Assembly (NCBI RefSeq): GCF_024138125.1
Contig: NZ_CP099993.1
Span: 1,178,001-1,242,000, forward strand
Reading direction: 5' to 3'
Length of the DNA: 64,000 nucleotides
From: Halorussus salilacus
GTDB taxonomy: Archaea; Halobacteriota; Halobacteria; Halobacteriales; Haladaptataceae
Each line of letters starts with the position of its first letter. The first letter of the stretch is position 1. Below the pieces are notes generated by a model. That model was not told the DNA's origin and searched no databases. It saw only the letters and a list, made by a program, of their open reading frames with translations. The translations under genes were made by a program, and so were the position numbers. Shown here piece by piece: positions 16,727 through 24,617 of this stretch.

Positions 16727-18010
16727 CTACTCGCGCCGCGACCGTAGTCCCTCTATCGCCGCGCCGACCAGCGACAGCGCCGCGACCGCCAGCGGAGCGA
16801 CCTGCCCACCCCAGCCGGGCGGGACGGCGTACCGCGCCATCGCGGTCGCGTAGTCGAGGTCCTCGCGGATGACCGACGCGTCGGCGGTCGAATCCGCGAG
16901 TCCGGCCTCGTCGGCGGTCGGGCGGTCGGCGCTGCCCTCGCCCGGGAGCCGGTCGGCCTCGTATGGCAGACCGCCGGTCTCGACGGCCCAGACGACCTCT
17001 CCCTCGGGGTTCACCTCCATCACGCGGCCGTTGTACGAGTCCGTAATCAGGGTGTCGCCGTCGGGGAGGCGGTCGGCGTCGCGGGGCCACTGGAGGCGAC
17101 CCGACCCGCCGAACTCCCAGACCACCTCGCGGTCGGCGTCGAGTTCGACCACGCGGTCGCGCTCGCTGTCGGCGACCAGCAGGTGGTCGTCGGCCAGCCT
17201 GTCGGGGTTGTGTTGCTCGTGGAGGACCTCGCCCCGCTCGTGGAAGTCGTCCGGGCCGACGACCGGACGGACCCGGATGGGCCCCGACTCCTCGTCCATC
17301 CGGAGTTCGACAACGGTGTCGAAGTTCCGGAGGCTGACCTGGAAGACGCCGGGACCGAGTCGGTCCACGTCGTTGAGGTGGGTCCAGTCGCCCTCCGGCC
17401 CCATCCCCTCGGGCCTCTCGTAGTCGTCGGTCGCGTTCCACTGCCAGACCACCTCCTTCTCGCGATTGACCGCGAACACCCGGTCGTTGCCCATGTCGGC
17501 CAGCACCCAGCGGTCCTCGCTCCCGACTACGTAGTGGTCGGCGTCGTGGAGCTCGTGTTCGTGGAGCTTCGCGTCGTACCACGCGTACTCCCACACGAGT
17601 TCGTCGCTCGACTGCTCGACGATTCGGAGACTGTTGCGGACGCAGTTCTCGAAGCCGTCGTCGCGGTAGCGCGGGGGACACTCCTCGTCGGGGACCTCGG
17701 TGGCGGTCGAGAGCTGGACGCGGTCGGGACCCAATCGCTCGACGTCGAACACGTCGTCGGGCTCGTCGTACTCCCAGACGACCTCGCCGTCGGGCGATAT
17801 CTCTATCGCACGCCCCTCGTCGTGGTACCCCTGCAGACCGACGAGCGTATTGTTCTCGGGGCGCTCGTCGTCTTCGGTCACCCGCGGGCCGTCGGGGGCC
17901 GAGAGCGCGCCGACGGTCGCCGCGAGGAGACAGACCGCCGCGAGGGCGACCAGCAGTTTGGCCCGGCGCTCGTGGCCGGTGGCGAACCCCTCCAGAACGC
18001 GACGTATCAC
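16727..18010 (-). CDS. Membrane-anchored arylsulfotransferase (ASST)-like beta-propeller
   Basis: A 427-residue protein with an N-terminal membrane helix (LLVALAAVCLLAATVGAL) and a C-terminal one (VAPLAVAALSLVGAAIEGL), leaving a six-bladed propeller between them, probably outside the cell. Repeats show the ASST pattern: GRAIEISPDGEVVWEYDEP, VFAVNREKEVVWQWNATDDY, WTHLNDVDRLGPGVFQVSLRN, RVVELDADREVVWEFGGSG and LITDSYNGRVMEVNPEGEVV. The His and Arg of enzymatic ASST are not clearly placed, so catalysis is doubtful; a binding or scaffold role is possible. GTG 18010 follows CGTTTTCC at leaderless distance. Confidence 0.85.
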   Translation of the reverse strand: MIRRVLEGFATGHERRAKLLVALAAVCLLAATVGALSAPDGPRVTEDDERPENNTLVGLQGYHDEGRAIEISPDGEVVWEYDEPDDVFDVERLGPDRVQLSTATEVPDEECPPRYRDDGFENCVRNSLRIVEQSSDELVWEYAWYDAKLHEHELHDADHYVVGSEDRWVLADMGNDRVFAVNREKEVVWQWNATDDYERPEGMGPEGDWTHLNDVDRLGPGVFQVSLRNFDTVVELRMDEESGPIRVRPVVGPDDFHERGEVLHEQHNPDRLADDHLLVADSERDRVVELDADREVVWEFGGSGRLQWPRDADRLPDGDTLITDSYNGRVMEVNPEGEVVWAVETGGLPYEADRLPGEGSADRPTADEAGLADSTADASVIREDLDYATAMARYAVPPGWGGQVAPLAVAALSLVGAAIEGLRSRRE

Positions 18011-18078
18011 TTCCGGAGGTACGGCGGCTCGGGGGAAAACGATTCGGGGGAGAGGAACTCGGGGCGAACCGACGCCGG

Positions 18079-19893
18079 TCAGGGCGCGTAGTAGTACTCG
18101 CCCTGCTTTTTCTGCTCGCGGTCGAGCTGGCTCCCGGGCTTGTTGATGCGGGGTCGCCCGACGTTCTCGTCGCGCCGGAAGGTGATGTCGAGGTTCGACA
18201 GGAAGTCGTTCATCCCCTCGCGCATCCCCTTGGGCTTGCTCGCGCGGCCCTGCACCGCGGGTTCGCCGTCGAACACCATCAGCCGGTCGGCCAACAGGTC
18301 GATCATGTAGATGTCGTGGTCGATGACCAGCACGGTGGCGTCCTGCTGTTCGGCGAACCGCCGGATGGCGCGGGTCGCGCGCACCCGCTGTTCGACGTCG
18401 AGGTAGGCGCTGGGCTCGTCGAGCAGGTAGAGGTCGGCCGACTTCGAGAGGCAGGCCGCGATGGCGACCCGCTGGCGCTCGCCGCCCGAGAGGTCGGTGA
18501 GGTCCTGCTCCATGATGCGCTCCAGTTGGAGCGGCTGGGCGATCTCGGTGTTCCAGTACGACGAGCCGACCTTGTCCGTAATCGAGCGCATGAAGACGTC
18601 GACCCGCATCGGCTGGTCGATTTCGATGTACTGGGGCTTGTACGCGATGTCGAGCCGGAAGTCGAGTTCGCCCTCGTCGGGGTCGAGGCGCCCCGCCAGC
18701 AGTTTGGCGAAGGTGGACTTCCCGATGCCGTTCGGGCCGACCACGCCCAGCACCTCGTTCTCGCGAATCGTGCCGCCCTCCACGTCGAGGCCGAACTCGC
18801 CCTCGCCGTAGGACTTCGAGAGGTCGGGGTACTCGACCAGCGTGTCGGCGCGGGTGACCTGCCGGGGGGCGTGCTCCTCGAACTCGATTGCCTCCGGCCG
18901 GATGCGCATGTTCTCGTTGTCGAGATAGCCCTTGAGGTACTCGTTGATGCCGTTCCGGACGGATTTCGGGTCGGTGATGACGCCGTACGCGCCGGGCTCA
19001 CCGTACGCGACGTGGAGGTTGTCGGCCACGAGGTCGAGGATGGCGAGGTCGTGCTCGACGACCAGCATCGACTTGCCCTGTTCCTCGGCCATCTCTTGGA
19101 CCAGGCGCGCGGCCGCCACGCGCTGGCTGATGTCGAGGTACGGCGTTATCTCGTCGACGAAGTAGAAGTCGGCGTCCCGAGCGAGACACGCTACGAGCGC
19201 CACGCGCTGGAGTTCGCCGCCCGAGAGGCTGTCGATGTCCTGGTCCATGACGTGCTCGATTTCGAGGCGCGAGAGCAGGTCGTCGAGCACGCCGCGCTCG
19301 TCGGTGTTCTCCAGCAACTGAGCGGTCGGTCCGTCGAAGCGGTCGGGAATCTTGTCGACGTACTGAGGCTTTCGCGAGACGCTCACGTCGCCGTCCTTGA
19401 CCGCGTGCAGGTAGTCCTGTAGCTCCGTGCCGCGATAGGCGTCGAGCACCGCCTCCCAGCCCGGCGGCTCGGCGTGGTCGCCGAGGTTGGGGGCGAGTTC
19501 GCCCGCCAGAATCTTGACGGCCGTGGTCTTCCCGATACCGTTCGGCCCGAGGATGCCGGTGACCTGCCCCTCAAGCGGGACCGGCAGGCCGTACAGCGAG
19601 AAGGCGTTCTCGCCGTAGCGGTGGACCGGTTCGTCCTGCAGTTCCTGGGGGAGGTTGATAATCTCGATGGCGTCGAAGGGGCACTTCTCGACGCAGATGC
19701 CGCAGGTCTCGCCCAGACAGATCTCCTCGCTGATGTGTATCTGGTCGGGTTGGCCCTCCTCGGTGTCCTCGCCCCGGAGCGTGATGCACTCCTTGCCCGT
19801 CCGGTTCGGTGGGCAGTAGTTCTTGCACTCGTAGCTACAGCGGTCGGGCTGACACCGCTCTAGGTCCACGACCGCGATGCTGTCGTCGGCCAT
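18079..19893 (-). CDS. Ribosome recycling ATPase RLI/ABCE1
   Basis: A 604-residue cytoplasmic twin-ABC ATPase that splits post-termination 70S ribosomes. The N-terminal iron-sulfur part has CQPDRCSYECKNYCP and later CLGETCGICVEKCPFDAI, giving two 4Fe-4S sites. The first ABC has GPNGIGKTTAVK, signature LSGGELQRVAL and Walker B DADFYFVDE; the second has GPNGIGKSTFAK, LSGGERQRVAI and SADLYLLDEPSAYLD. The hinge and C-terminus (KPKGMREGMNDFLSNLDITFRR; cited in part) match ABCE1. It is 3 nt downstream of the EMC6-like gene, so the two form an operon. Confidence 0.97.
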   Translation of the reverse strand: MADDSIAVVDLERCQPDRCSYECKNYCPPNRTGKECITLRGEDTEEGQPDQIHISEEICLGETCGICVEKCPFDAIEIINLPQELQDEPVHRYGENAFSLYGLPVPLEGQVTGILGPNGIGKTTAVKILAGELAPNLGDHAEPPGWEAVLDAYRGTELQDYLHAVKDGDVSVSRKPQYVDKIPDRFDGPTAQLLENTDERGVLDDLLSRLEIEHVMDQDIDSLSGGELQRVALVACLARDADFYFVDEITPYLDISQRVAAARLVQEMAEEQGKSMLVVEHDLAILDLVADNLHVAYGEPGAYGVITDPKSVRNGINEYLKGYLDNENMRIRPEAIEFEEHAPRQVTRADTLVEYPDLSKSYGEGEFGLDVEGGTIRENEVLGVVGPNGIGKSTFAKLLAGRLDPDEGELDFRLDIAYKPQYIEIDQPMRVDVFMRSITDKVGSSYWNTEIAQPLQLERIMEQDLTDLSGGERQRVAIAACLSKSADLYLLDEPSAYLDVEQRVRATRAIRRFAEQQDATVLVIDHDIYMIDLLADRLMVFDGEPAVQGRASKPKGMREGMNDFLSNLDITFRRDENVGRPRINKPGSQLDREQKKQGEYYYAP

Positions 19894-19896
19894 GGT

Positions 19897-20205
19897 TCAG
19901 AAGGTGACGCCGTTGGTCAGCAGGATGGTCCACGTCACGAACCAGAGCGAGAAGGTCATGAACAGCACGTAGAGGTGGTCCTTGGTCGAGAAGTCCTCCA
20001 CGTCGATGCCCAGCACTCGGAGGAGCGGCAACTGGGCGAAGACGGCCCCGCCCACGATAGCCAGCGCGAGGGTGTCGGTCGCCGCGGTCCCGAGGACCGC
20101 GGCCGACACCAGCGCGGCAGCGACGCCCGCCAGCGTGCTGACGGCCGTCACCGTCACGCCCCGCATGTGCGAGGCCCGCCGTTCGGAAGCCTGTTCGGTA
20201 GCCAT
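19897..20205 (-). CDS. EMC6-like membrane protein
   Basis: A 102-residue protein with three membrane helices: VTAVSTLAGVAAALVSAAVLG, ALAIVGGAVFAQLPLLRVLG and HLYVLFMTFSLWFVTWTILL. Size, topology and the polar IDVEDFSTKDH linker before helix 3 resemble archaeal relatives of EMC6, a subunit of the eukaryotic membrane-protein insertase complex. The match is structural and remembered, not searched. It overlaps nothing and is followed after 3 nt by RLI, a pairing that suggests a link to translation at the membrane. Confidence 0.7.
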   Translation of the reverse strand: MATEQASERRASHMRGVTVTAVSTLAGVAAALVSAAVLGTAATDTLALAIVGGAVFAQLPLLRVLGIDVEDFSTKDHLYVLFMTFSLWFVTWTILLTNGVTF

Positions 20206-20270
20206 ACGAGTGCATCAGGGACCCGCGTTGAAAAACCCAACCTTTCGCGACCACCTTTTACTGCACTCAG

Positions 20271-20299
20271 GGATTGGCGAGCAGGTGGCTCGCCAATCC
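20271..20299. repeat. Perfect hairpin GGATTGGCGAGC
   Basis: Twelve-base arms (20271-20282 and 20288-20299) are exact reverse complements around a five-base loop AGGTG. It lies just upstream of the EMC6-RLI operon on its minus strand, so it may also be transcribed as a leader hairpin. Confidence 0.6.
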
Positions 20300-20349
20300 C
20301 TTCGCTGGTAAAATCTGGACCAAAAACCTGCGTCACCTCCTCGGCCGCG

Positions 20350-20374
20350 AGAGAGGCGGCTTCGCCGCCTCTCT
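20350..20374. repeat. Perfect hairpin AGAGAGGCGGC
   Basis: Eleven-base arms (20350-20360 and 20364-20374) around a TTC loop. Together with the hairpin 70 bp away it forms a compact two-stem array in the spacer. Confidence 0.6.
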
Positions 20375-20691
20375 GCGGCCTCGAAGGTTCCTTGGTCCGC
20401 TCCTCGCTTCGTCTGCGTGAGCGGAGCGAACGCAGGCTCGGAGGACGTAGTCTTCCGGTGCTCGTCGCGGCGGATTGCGGCGTGCGCCGGAGGAAGGCGT
20501 AGCTGGGCGAAATCGCCGGAGGAAGGCGTAGACGGGCGAAACCGGTGGAGAAGGATTGCCGGGCGAAATCGGGGTGAATGGCCGTCCTGCAACCGAACGC
20601 CAGCGAGTCGGTCGCGAGTCGAGTCAACCGCCTTACCCGTGCCAGTCATTCTCAATACTTTTATGGCAGTAGCGTGTTTCGAAACGTAACG

Positions 20692-20973
20692 ATGGTATCT
20701 GAGTCCGAGCGAGAGGACATCGACGACCTACCGCCGAGCGCGAAGCTGGTTTTCAAGGTGCTCGAATACAAGGGTGCGCTCACCCAGAAGCAGATCGTCG
20801 AGGAGTCGATGCTCTCGGCCCGAACGGTCCGATACGCTCTCGAACGACTGGAGGAACTGGGAGTCGTGGAGGAGGACGTGTACTTCGCCGACGCGCGACA
20901 GAACCTCTACGAGATAGACGTGTGCAGCGAGGCGAACGCGGAGGCCGCCGACGCCCAGAAGTCGGCGCAGTAG
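20692..20973 (+). CDS. Small winged-helix regulator
   Basis: A 93-residue protein consisting of one MarR/TrmB-like winged helix. PPSAKLVFKVLEYKGALTQK forms helices 1-2, QIVEESMLSARTVRYALERL the recognition helix, and GVVEEDVYFADARQNLYEI the wing. It is expected to bind DNA as a dimer; no ligand domain is attached. ATG 20692 was chosen because the family starts there and TACTTTTATGG (20656-20666) fits as promoter. The targets are unknown. A common haloarchaeal family of about this length. Confidence 0.88.
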   Translation: MVSESEREDIDDLPPSAKLVFKVLEYKGALTQKQIVEESMLSARTVRYALERLEELGVVEEDVYFADARQNLYEIDVCSEANAEAADAQKSAQ

Positions 20974-21035
20974 GTTCCGACCGGGCGAGTCCGGGGGATT
21001 CGGCGCGCGCTCCCCGCCTCCCGGGCGGGCGCGGG

Positions 21036-21503
21036 TCAGTCGGTGAGCGTCCCGACCGCGGACGACCGTCCGGTCAGTTCCTCGGCTTCGAGCGCGTACA
21101 GCGACAGGTGGGTGGGGGCCTGCCCGTCCGACCAGGGAGCGAGGGGGAACCACGCGTTGTCTCCGATGACCGCGAGCGCCTCGGTGATTCCGTCGTCCGT
21201 GAGGACTTCGAGGGGGCCGCGCACCATCACGCTGGTCCACTCGGGCGGCCGGACCTCCGGCACGACGAGCGTCGCGGTCGTGGTCGCGTCGAGATACGGC
21301 AGTTTCTCGCACCCCTCGTCGGTCTGTAGCTGGAAGTAGAACGTCGAATCGCCGTCGTAGCCGAACGAGACCGGAATCGAGTACGCGACGGAATCCCGCG
21401 CCATCGTCAGACATCCCCATCCCTGCCCACGGAGGAATGCGTTCACCTCGTCGGCGTCCATCTCGATGTCGGGCGTCTCGGCGTCGAGTGGGTCGGCGAA
21501 CAT
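21036..21503 (-). CDS. Pyridoxamine 5'-phosphate oxidase-family flavoprotein
   Basis: A 155-residue split-barrel protein that should bind FMN or F420. The core is GQGWGCLTMARDSVAYSIPV, FGYDGDSTFYFQLQTDEG and ATLVVPEVRPPEWTSVMVRG, the order seen in small stand-alone PNPOx-like proteins of haloarchaea. The real PLP-forming oxidase has more residues and a C-terminal motif missing here, so a general reductase or flavin-binding role is more likely. It is convergent with the winged-helix gene and transcribed away from the toxin-antitoxin pair. Confidence 0.88.
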   Translation of the reverse strand: MFADPLDAETPDIEMDADEVNAFLRGQGWGCLTMARDSVAYSIPVSFGYDGDSTFYFQLQTDEGCEKLPYLDATTTATLVVPEVRPPEWTSVMVRGPLEVLTDDGITEALAVIGDNAWFPLAPWSDGQAPTHLSLYALEAEELTGRSSAVGTLTD

Positions 21504-21602
21504 GTCTCTACCGAGTCGGTTTCTCCCGGAGGCACATTTAACGGGCAGGCGATTCCGACGGGGTGAGAACGGCGTCGAGCGGCCGTGAAAACCGCCGTTT
21601 CG

Positions 21603-21641
21603 GAGTTCTACGCCCGAACGACCGTGATGGGTCGCTCGGTG
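21603..21641. repeat. Left direct repeat flanking the toxin-antitoxin pair
   Basis: Thirty-nine bases that match 22507-22545 at about 35 positions (shared core CGACCGTGATGGGTCGCTC). On the minus strand they encode a copy of the last residues of the PIN-ATPase-KH protein (ERPITVVRA then stop). The repeat is 904 bp from its partner. Confidence 0.75.
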
Positions 21642-21710
21642 TCGCGTGCGCTGACCCCTCGCAGAGCGACCACCTGAAACGTTATGGTCGCAGGCTCACA
21701 ACGTACACAC

Positions 21711-22013
21711 ATGAGCACCGACAAGAAGCGGGTCCAGTTCCGGGCACCGGCACGACTCATCGAGCGTACCGACTCGCTCGCGGCCGTTTTCGGGTCCGAC
21801 CGAACCGACATCCTCATCCACGCGCTCCGGGAGTACCTCCGTGACGCCGCACACGACGACGAAATCAAGCAGGAGATCGCGGGGGCGTACTACGACGACG
21901 AGATCAGCTTCGAGCAACTGAAATCGCTCGTCGGCAAGGAGGAAGCCGCGAACTTCCGCGTCCTGAAACGACAACTCGACGAGGACCTCACCGACGAGCT
22001 AGCGGAGTTGTAG
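21711..22013 (+). CDS. Ribbon-helix-helix antitoxin of PIN toxin
   Basis: A 100-residue protein. The N-terminal half is a ribbon-helix-helix DNA-binding unit (KRVQFRAPARLIERTDSLAA then FGSDRTDILIHALREYL); the C-terminal half (YYDDEISFEQLKSLVGKEEA, then ANFRVLKRQL) resembles the helical segment of UPF0175-type antitoxins that wraps the toxin. The stop is immediately followed by the PIN toxin ATG, giving a translationally coupled pair. ATG 21711 was chosen since GAAACGTTATGG lies ~30 nt upstream. Expected role: neutralise the toxin and repress its own promoter. Confidence 0.85.
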   Translation: MSTDKKRVQFRAPARLIERTDSLAAVFGSDRTDILIHALREYLRDAAHDDEIKQEIAGAYYDDEISFEQLKSLVGKEEAANFRVLKRQLDEDLTDELAEL

Positions 22014-22508
22014 ATGACGGTCGTCGCAGACACCTCCGCGCTGGTCAGTCTCGGATGTGGAACCGAAGCGTCGCCCGTCGAACTCCTGACCGACGAGTAC
22101 AGCGTCGTCGTCCCCGAGACGGTCGTCGTGGAGCTCGAAGAGGTGGCCGCGTACGACGACGAACAGGCGCGTGCGGCCCGACGCGTCTTGGACGCGACAG
22201 ACGGGCTCACGGTCGAGAACGTCTCGCTCGACGCCGACTTCCCGCTCGACGATGGCGAAAACGCCGCGGTCGCGCTCGCGAACGAGCGCGACGCGTCGAT
22301 GTTACTCTGTGACGAGTTCAACAAGATCGGACTCGTCCACGCGTCGCTCGACGACGTGACGCTCGTCACCACCCCGAAGTTCCTCCTCGTCCTCGAATCG
22401 AAGGGGCGACTCTCCCCATCGGAGGTCGAGACCGCGCTCGACCGAATCGGTGAGATTCGAAGCTGGAGCGGGAACAGCTACGTCGAGCGCGTCCGGAATC
22501 GGCTCTGA
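22014..22508 (+). CDS. PIN-domain toxin (VapC-like)
   Basis: A 164-residue PIN ribonuclease. The acidic metal-binding residues are placed as expected: Asp6 in VVADTSALVSL, Glu in VVPETVVVELEEV (near residue 40), Asp in PLDDGENAAVALANE (near residue 80) and Asp in LLCDEFNKIG (near residue 100). A helical C-terminal extension (residues ~120-164) exceeds typical VapC length of ~130. It begins directly after the antitoxin stop. The likely action is cleavage of a specific RNA when free of antitoxin. Its stop overlaps the right-hand copy of the flanking repeat. Confidence 0.87.
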   Translation: MTVVADTSALVSLGCGTEASPVELLTDEYSVVVPETVVVELEEVAAYDDEQARAARRVLDATDGLTVENVSLDADFPLDDGENAAVALANERDASMLLCDEFNKIGLVHASLDDVTLVTTPKFLLVLESKGRLSPSEVETALDRIGEIRSWSGNSYVERVRNRL

Positions 22509-22545
22509 GTGCTACGCCCGGACGACCGTGATGGGTCGCTCCATG
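22507..22545. repeat. Right direct repeat: 3' end of the PIN-ATPase-KH gene
   Basis: The partner of 21603-21641. It comprises the toxin stop and the last ten codons plus stop of the PIN-ATPase-KH gene on the minus strand. This arrangement suggests insertion of the toxin-antitoxin pair at the 3' end of that gene with a carried copy of the end. Confidence 0.75.
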
Positions 22546-24413
22546 TCTATCGCGCGCTCCAGTTCCTCGGCGATGGCGCTCCCGCGCGAGACCTGGATGT
22601 CCCCGCCCCGACCCACCGTGGCGGTGAAGAGGTACTCACCGCTGGCCTGCACCTCGACCGTCTCGCCCGCGTGGCCCTCGGTCGGGACGACGATGTGCCG
22701 GGAGGTGATTTCGGGCGTCACGACCTCCCCCGCGGTCGCGCCGCCGTTCGCGCTCGCGCCGCTCGCGCCGCTCTGGGACGCCGACTGGGGCTTCTCGTCG
22801 TGGGTGCGAACGTCGATGTCGATGCCGAGGCGGTTCTCGATGTCCTCGATGCGGCCGCCGCCCTTCCCGATGACGTAGGAGATGTCGTCGTCGGTGACGT
22901 AGACGGTCGCGCGGTTCTGGCCCTGCACGTCCACGTCCACGCGGCCGCGGGCGACCGACTGGATTTCGCGCTCTATCTCCTGGCGCGCGAGCTTCGAGAC
23001 GCCGCTCTCCTCGCGTTCGCCCTCGTTCAGGGGGACCGTGACGACCTGTCGGTTGAAGGTGTAAATCTCGTACTCGGGGCGTCCGGTCTCGAAGTCCGAG
23101 ATGACGATGACGGGGCGAGCGAGGTCCTCTTCCATCAGGCCCTCGGGCACCTTGACCTGCGTCGAGACGTCGTAGACGGTGTCGACCTGTCCGGCCTCGA
23201 TGTAGACCACGGTGTCGACGACCTGCGGAATCATGCCGAGTTCGACCCGGCCGACGAGGCGCTGGAGCGCGTCGATGGCGCGGGTCGCGTGGACCACGCC
23301 GACCATCCCGACGCCCGCCAGCCGCATGTCGGCGAACACCTCGAAGTCGTCGGTCTTGCGGACCTCGTCGTAGATGGTGTAGTCGGGCCGGACCATCAGC
23401 AGGGAGTCGGCGGTCTTGGCCATCTCCCCGCCGAGTTCGGTGTACTGAGTGATGTCGGGGCCGACCTGCAGGTCGCGGGGCTTCTCCATCGTCTTGACCG
23501 CGAAGCCGTGGTCGGAGAGGAACTCCCCGACCGCTTGGGCGAAGGTGGACTTGCCCGCCCCGGGCGCGCCCGAGACGAGCACGCCGCGCTGGTGGTCGAG
23601 CAGGCGCTCTTTGAGTTCGGCGGCGAACTCGTAGTCCTCGATGTCGGTCTTGACGATGGGCCGGACCGCGGTTATCTCCCACGCGTCCGAGAACGGCGGT
23701 TCGGAGATGGCGATGCGGTAGTCGCGGAACTGGACGATGGTCATCCCGCGCTCGTCCAGCTCGATGAACCCCTCGTGGCTCTGCTTTGCGCTCTCGATTA
23801 TCTCGCTGGCGTACTCCTTGACGGTCTCCTCGTCGAGGACCGTCTCGCCGATCTTCCGGTACTCCATCTCGCCCACGTCGCCCTTCTTCGCCATGGGCTC
23901 GACGCCGACCTTGAGGTGGACGCTCATCGTGGTCTCGTCGAAGTAGTCCTCGACCGAGAGCCGACCCACCTCGCGGGTCTTCGGGGCGATGTACTCCACG
24001 TCGAGGCCCTTCGCCTGGGCGACCTCGCTCTGGACGCTGTCGCTGGTGACGAAGGTGGCGTCGTGTTCGGCGGCCAGCTCGCGGATGAGCGCGTCGATCT
24101 CGCCCTCGGTGGCGCGTCCGGCCTCCTCGGCGTCGGGGCGCTCGCCCACGTACTTCAGCTCTATCTTCCCCTCGTCGGCGAGGTCGGCGAGTCGCTGGAG
24201 CTCTTCGAGGCCGTCCCACCCGCTGTCCTGCCCGCGGTTGGCTTGGGCTTCGAGTTCGGCCACGGCGGCCTCGGGGATGAGTACCGTCGCGTCGGCGAAC
24301 TCGCCGTCGACGGTTTCACCGTCCTCGCGTTGCTTCTCCGAAGCAACGCCGCCCGCGACCCGCTCGGAGATACGACCGTCGATGACGACGCTCGTGTCCG
24401 GTAGCACCTTCAT
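22512..24413 (-). CDS. PINc-ATPase-KH protein
   Basis: A 633-residue archaeal protein with three parts. Residues 1-150 form a PIN nuclease domain (LPDTSVVIDGRISE, AAVAELEAQAN, HDATFVTSDS). Residues ~240-480 are a PilT/GspE-like AAA ATPase with Walker A SGAPGAGKSTFAQ and the Asp-box DYTIYDEVRKTDDF. Residues ~520-570 are a KH domain with the GKGG loop (DISYVIGKGGGRIEDIENRL). The combination suggests an ATP-driven ribonuclease, possibly in RNA quality control; it is cytoplasmic and usually hexameric in related ATPases. ATG 24413 was chosen because the PIN domain starts there. Confidence 0.92.
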   Translation of the reverse strand: MKVLPDTSVVIDGRISERVAGGVASEKQREDGETVDGEFADATVLIPEAAVAELEAQANRGQDSGWDGLEELQRLADLADEGKIELKYVGERPDAEEAGRATEGEIDALIRELAAEHDATFVTSDSVQSEVAQAKGLDVEYIAPKTREVGRLSVEDYFDETTMSVHLKVGVEPMAKKGDVGEMEYRKIGETVLDEETVKEYASEIIESAKQSHEGFIELDERGMTIVQFRDYRIAISEPPFSDAWEITAVRPIVKTDIEDYEFAAELKERLLDHQRGVLVSGAPGAGKSTFAQAVGEFLSDHGFAVKTMEKPRDLQVGPDITQYTELGGEMAKTADSLLMVRPDYTIYDEVRKTDDFEVFADMRLAGVGMVGVVHATRAIDALQRLVGRVELGMIPQVVDTVVYIEAGQVDTVYDVSTQVKVPEGLMEEDLARPVIVISDFETGRPEYEIYTFNRQVVTVPLNEGEREESGVSKLARQEIEREIQSVARGRVDVDVQGQNRATVYVTDDDISYVIGKGGGRIEDIENRLGIDIDVRTHDEKPQSASQSGASGASANGGATAGEVVTPEITSRHIVVPTEGHAGETVEVQASGEYLFTATVGRGGDIQVSRGSAIAEELERAIDMERPITVVRA

Positions 24414-24453
24414 GGTGAGTCGTAGGTTCGGAGCGTTGATAAGGATGTTCAAC

Positions 24454-24541
24454 CGGGAGGGTGCGGCAGACCGACCGAGAGGGTACGGCAGACCGACCAA
24501 GAGGGTACGGCAGACCGACCAAGAGGGTACGGCAGGCCGAG
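24454..24541 (+). repeat. Four tandem 22-bp repeats in a divergent promoter region
   Basis: Four copies of a 22-bp unit with core GAGGGTACGGCAGACCGACC, slightly diverged at both ends. They lie 40-130 nt upstream of the PIN-ATPase-KH start (minus) and 80-160 nt upstream of the membrane-protein gene (plus). No spacers, so this is not a CRISPR array. Confidence 0.75.
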
Positions 24542-24547
24542 ACGGGA

Positions 24548-24581
24548 GCGGGCGGCGCGCGTCGCGACGCGCGCCGCCCGC
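24548..24581. repeat. 34-bp perfect palindrome
   Basis: A spacerless palindrome with 17-base arms (GCGGGCGGCGCGCGTCG and its complement), just after the 22-bp tandem repeats. It may act as a transcription block between divergent genes or as a protein site. Confidence 0.65.
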
Positions 24582-24617
24582 CTCGTCGCTTACGTACGAG
24601 GAGGTCGAACGGTGGGT

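Larger units (their letters stand above)
20206..20691. other. Repeat-rich spacer without a gene
   Basis: No convincing coding sequence is present in these 486 bp. It holds a 12-bp perfect hairpin (20271-20299), an 11-bp perfect hairpin (20350-20374, core GAGGCGGC/GCCGCCTC), near-repeats of a ~32-bp unit containing GCCGGAGGAAGGCGTA (about 20484-20535), and inverted CTTGGTCC/GGACCAAA words flanking the hairpins (20317-20325, 20391-20398). The last ~35 bp are the promoter of the next gene, with TACTTTTATGG at 20656-20666. Confidence 0.6.

Noticed and set aside
24454-24541. CRISPR-like array
   Set aside because: 22-bp units in tandem without spacers.
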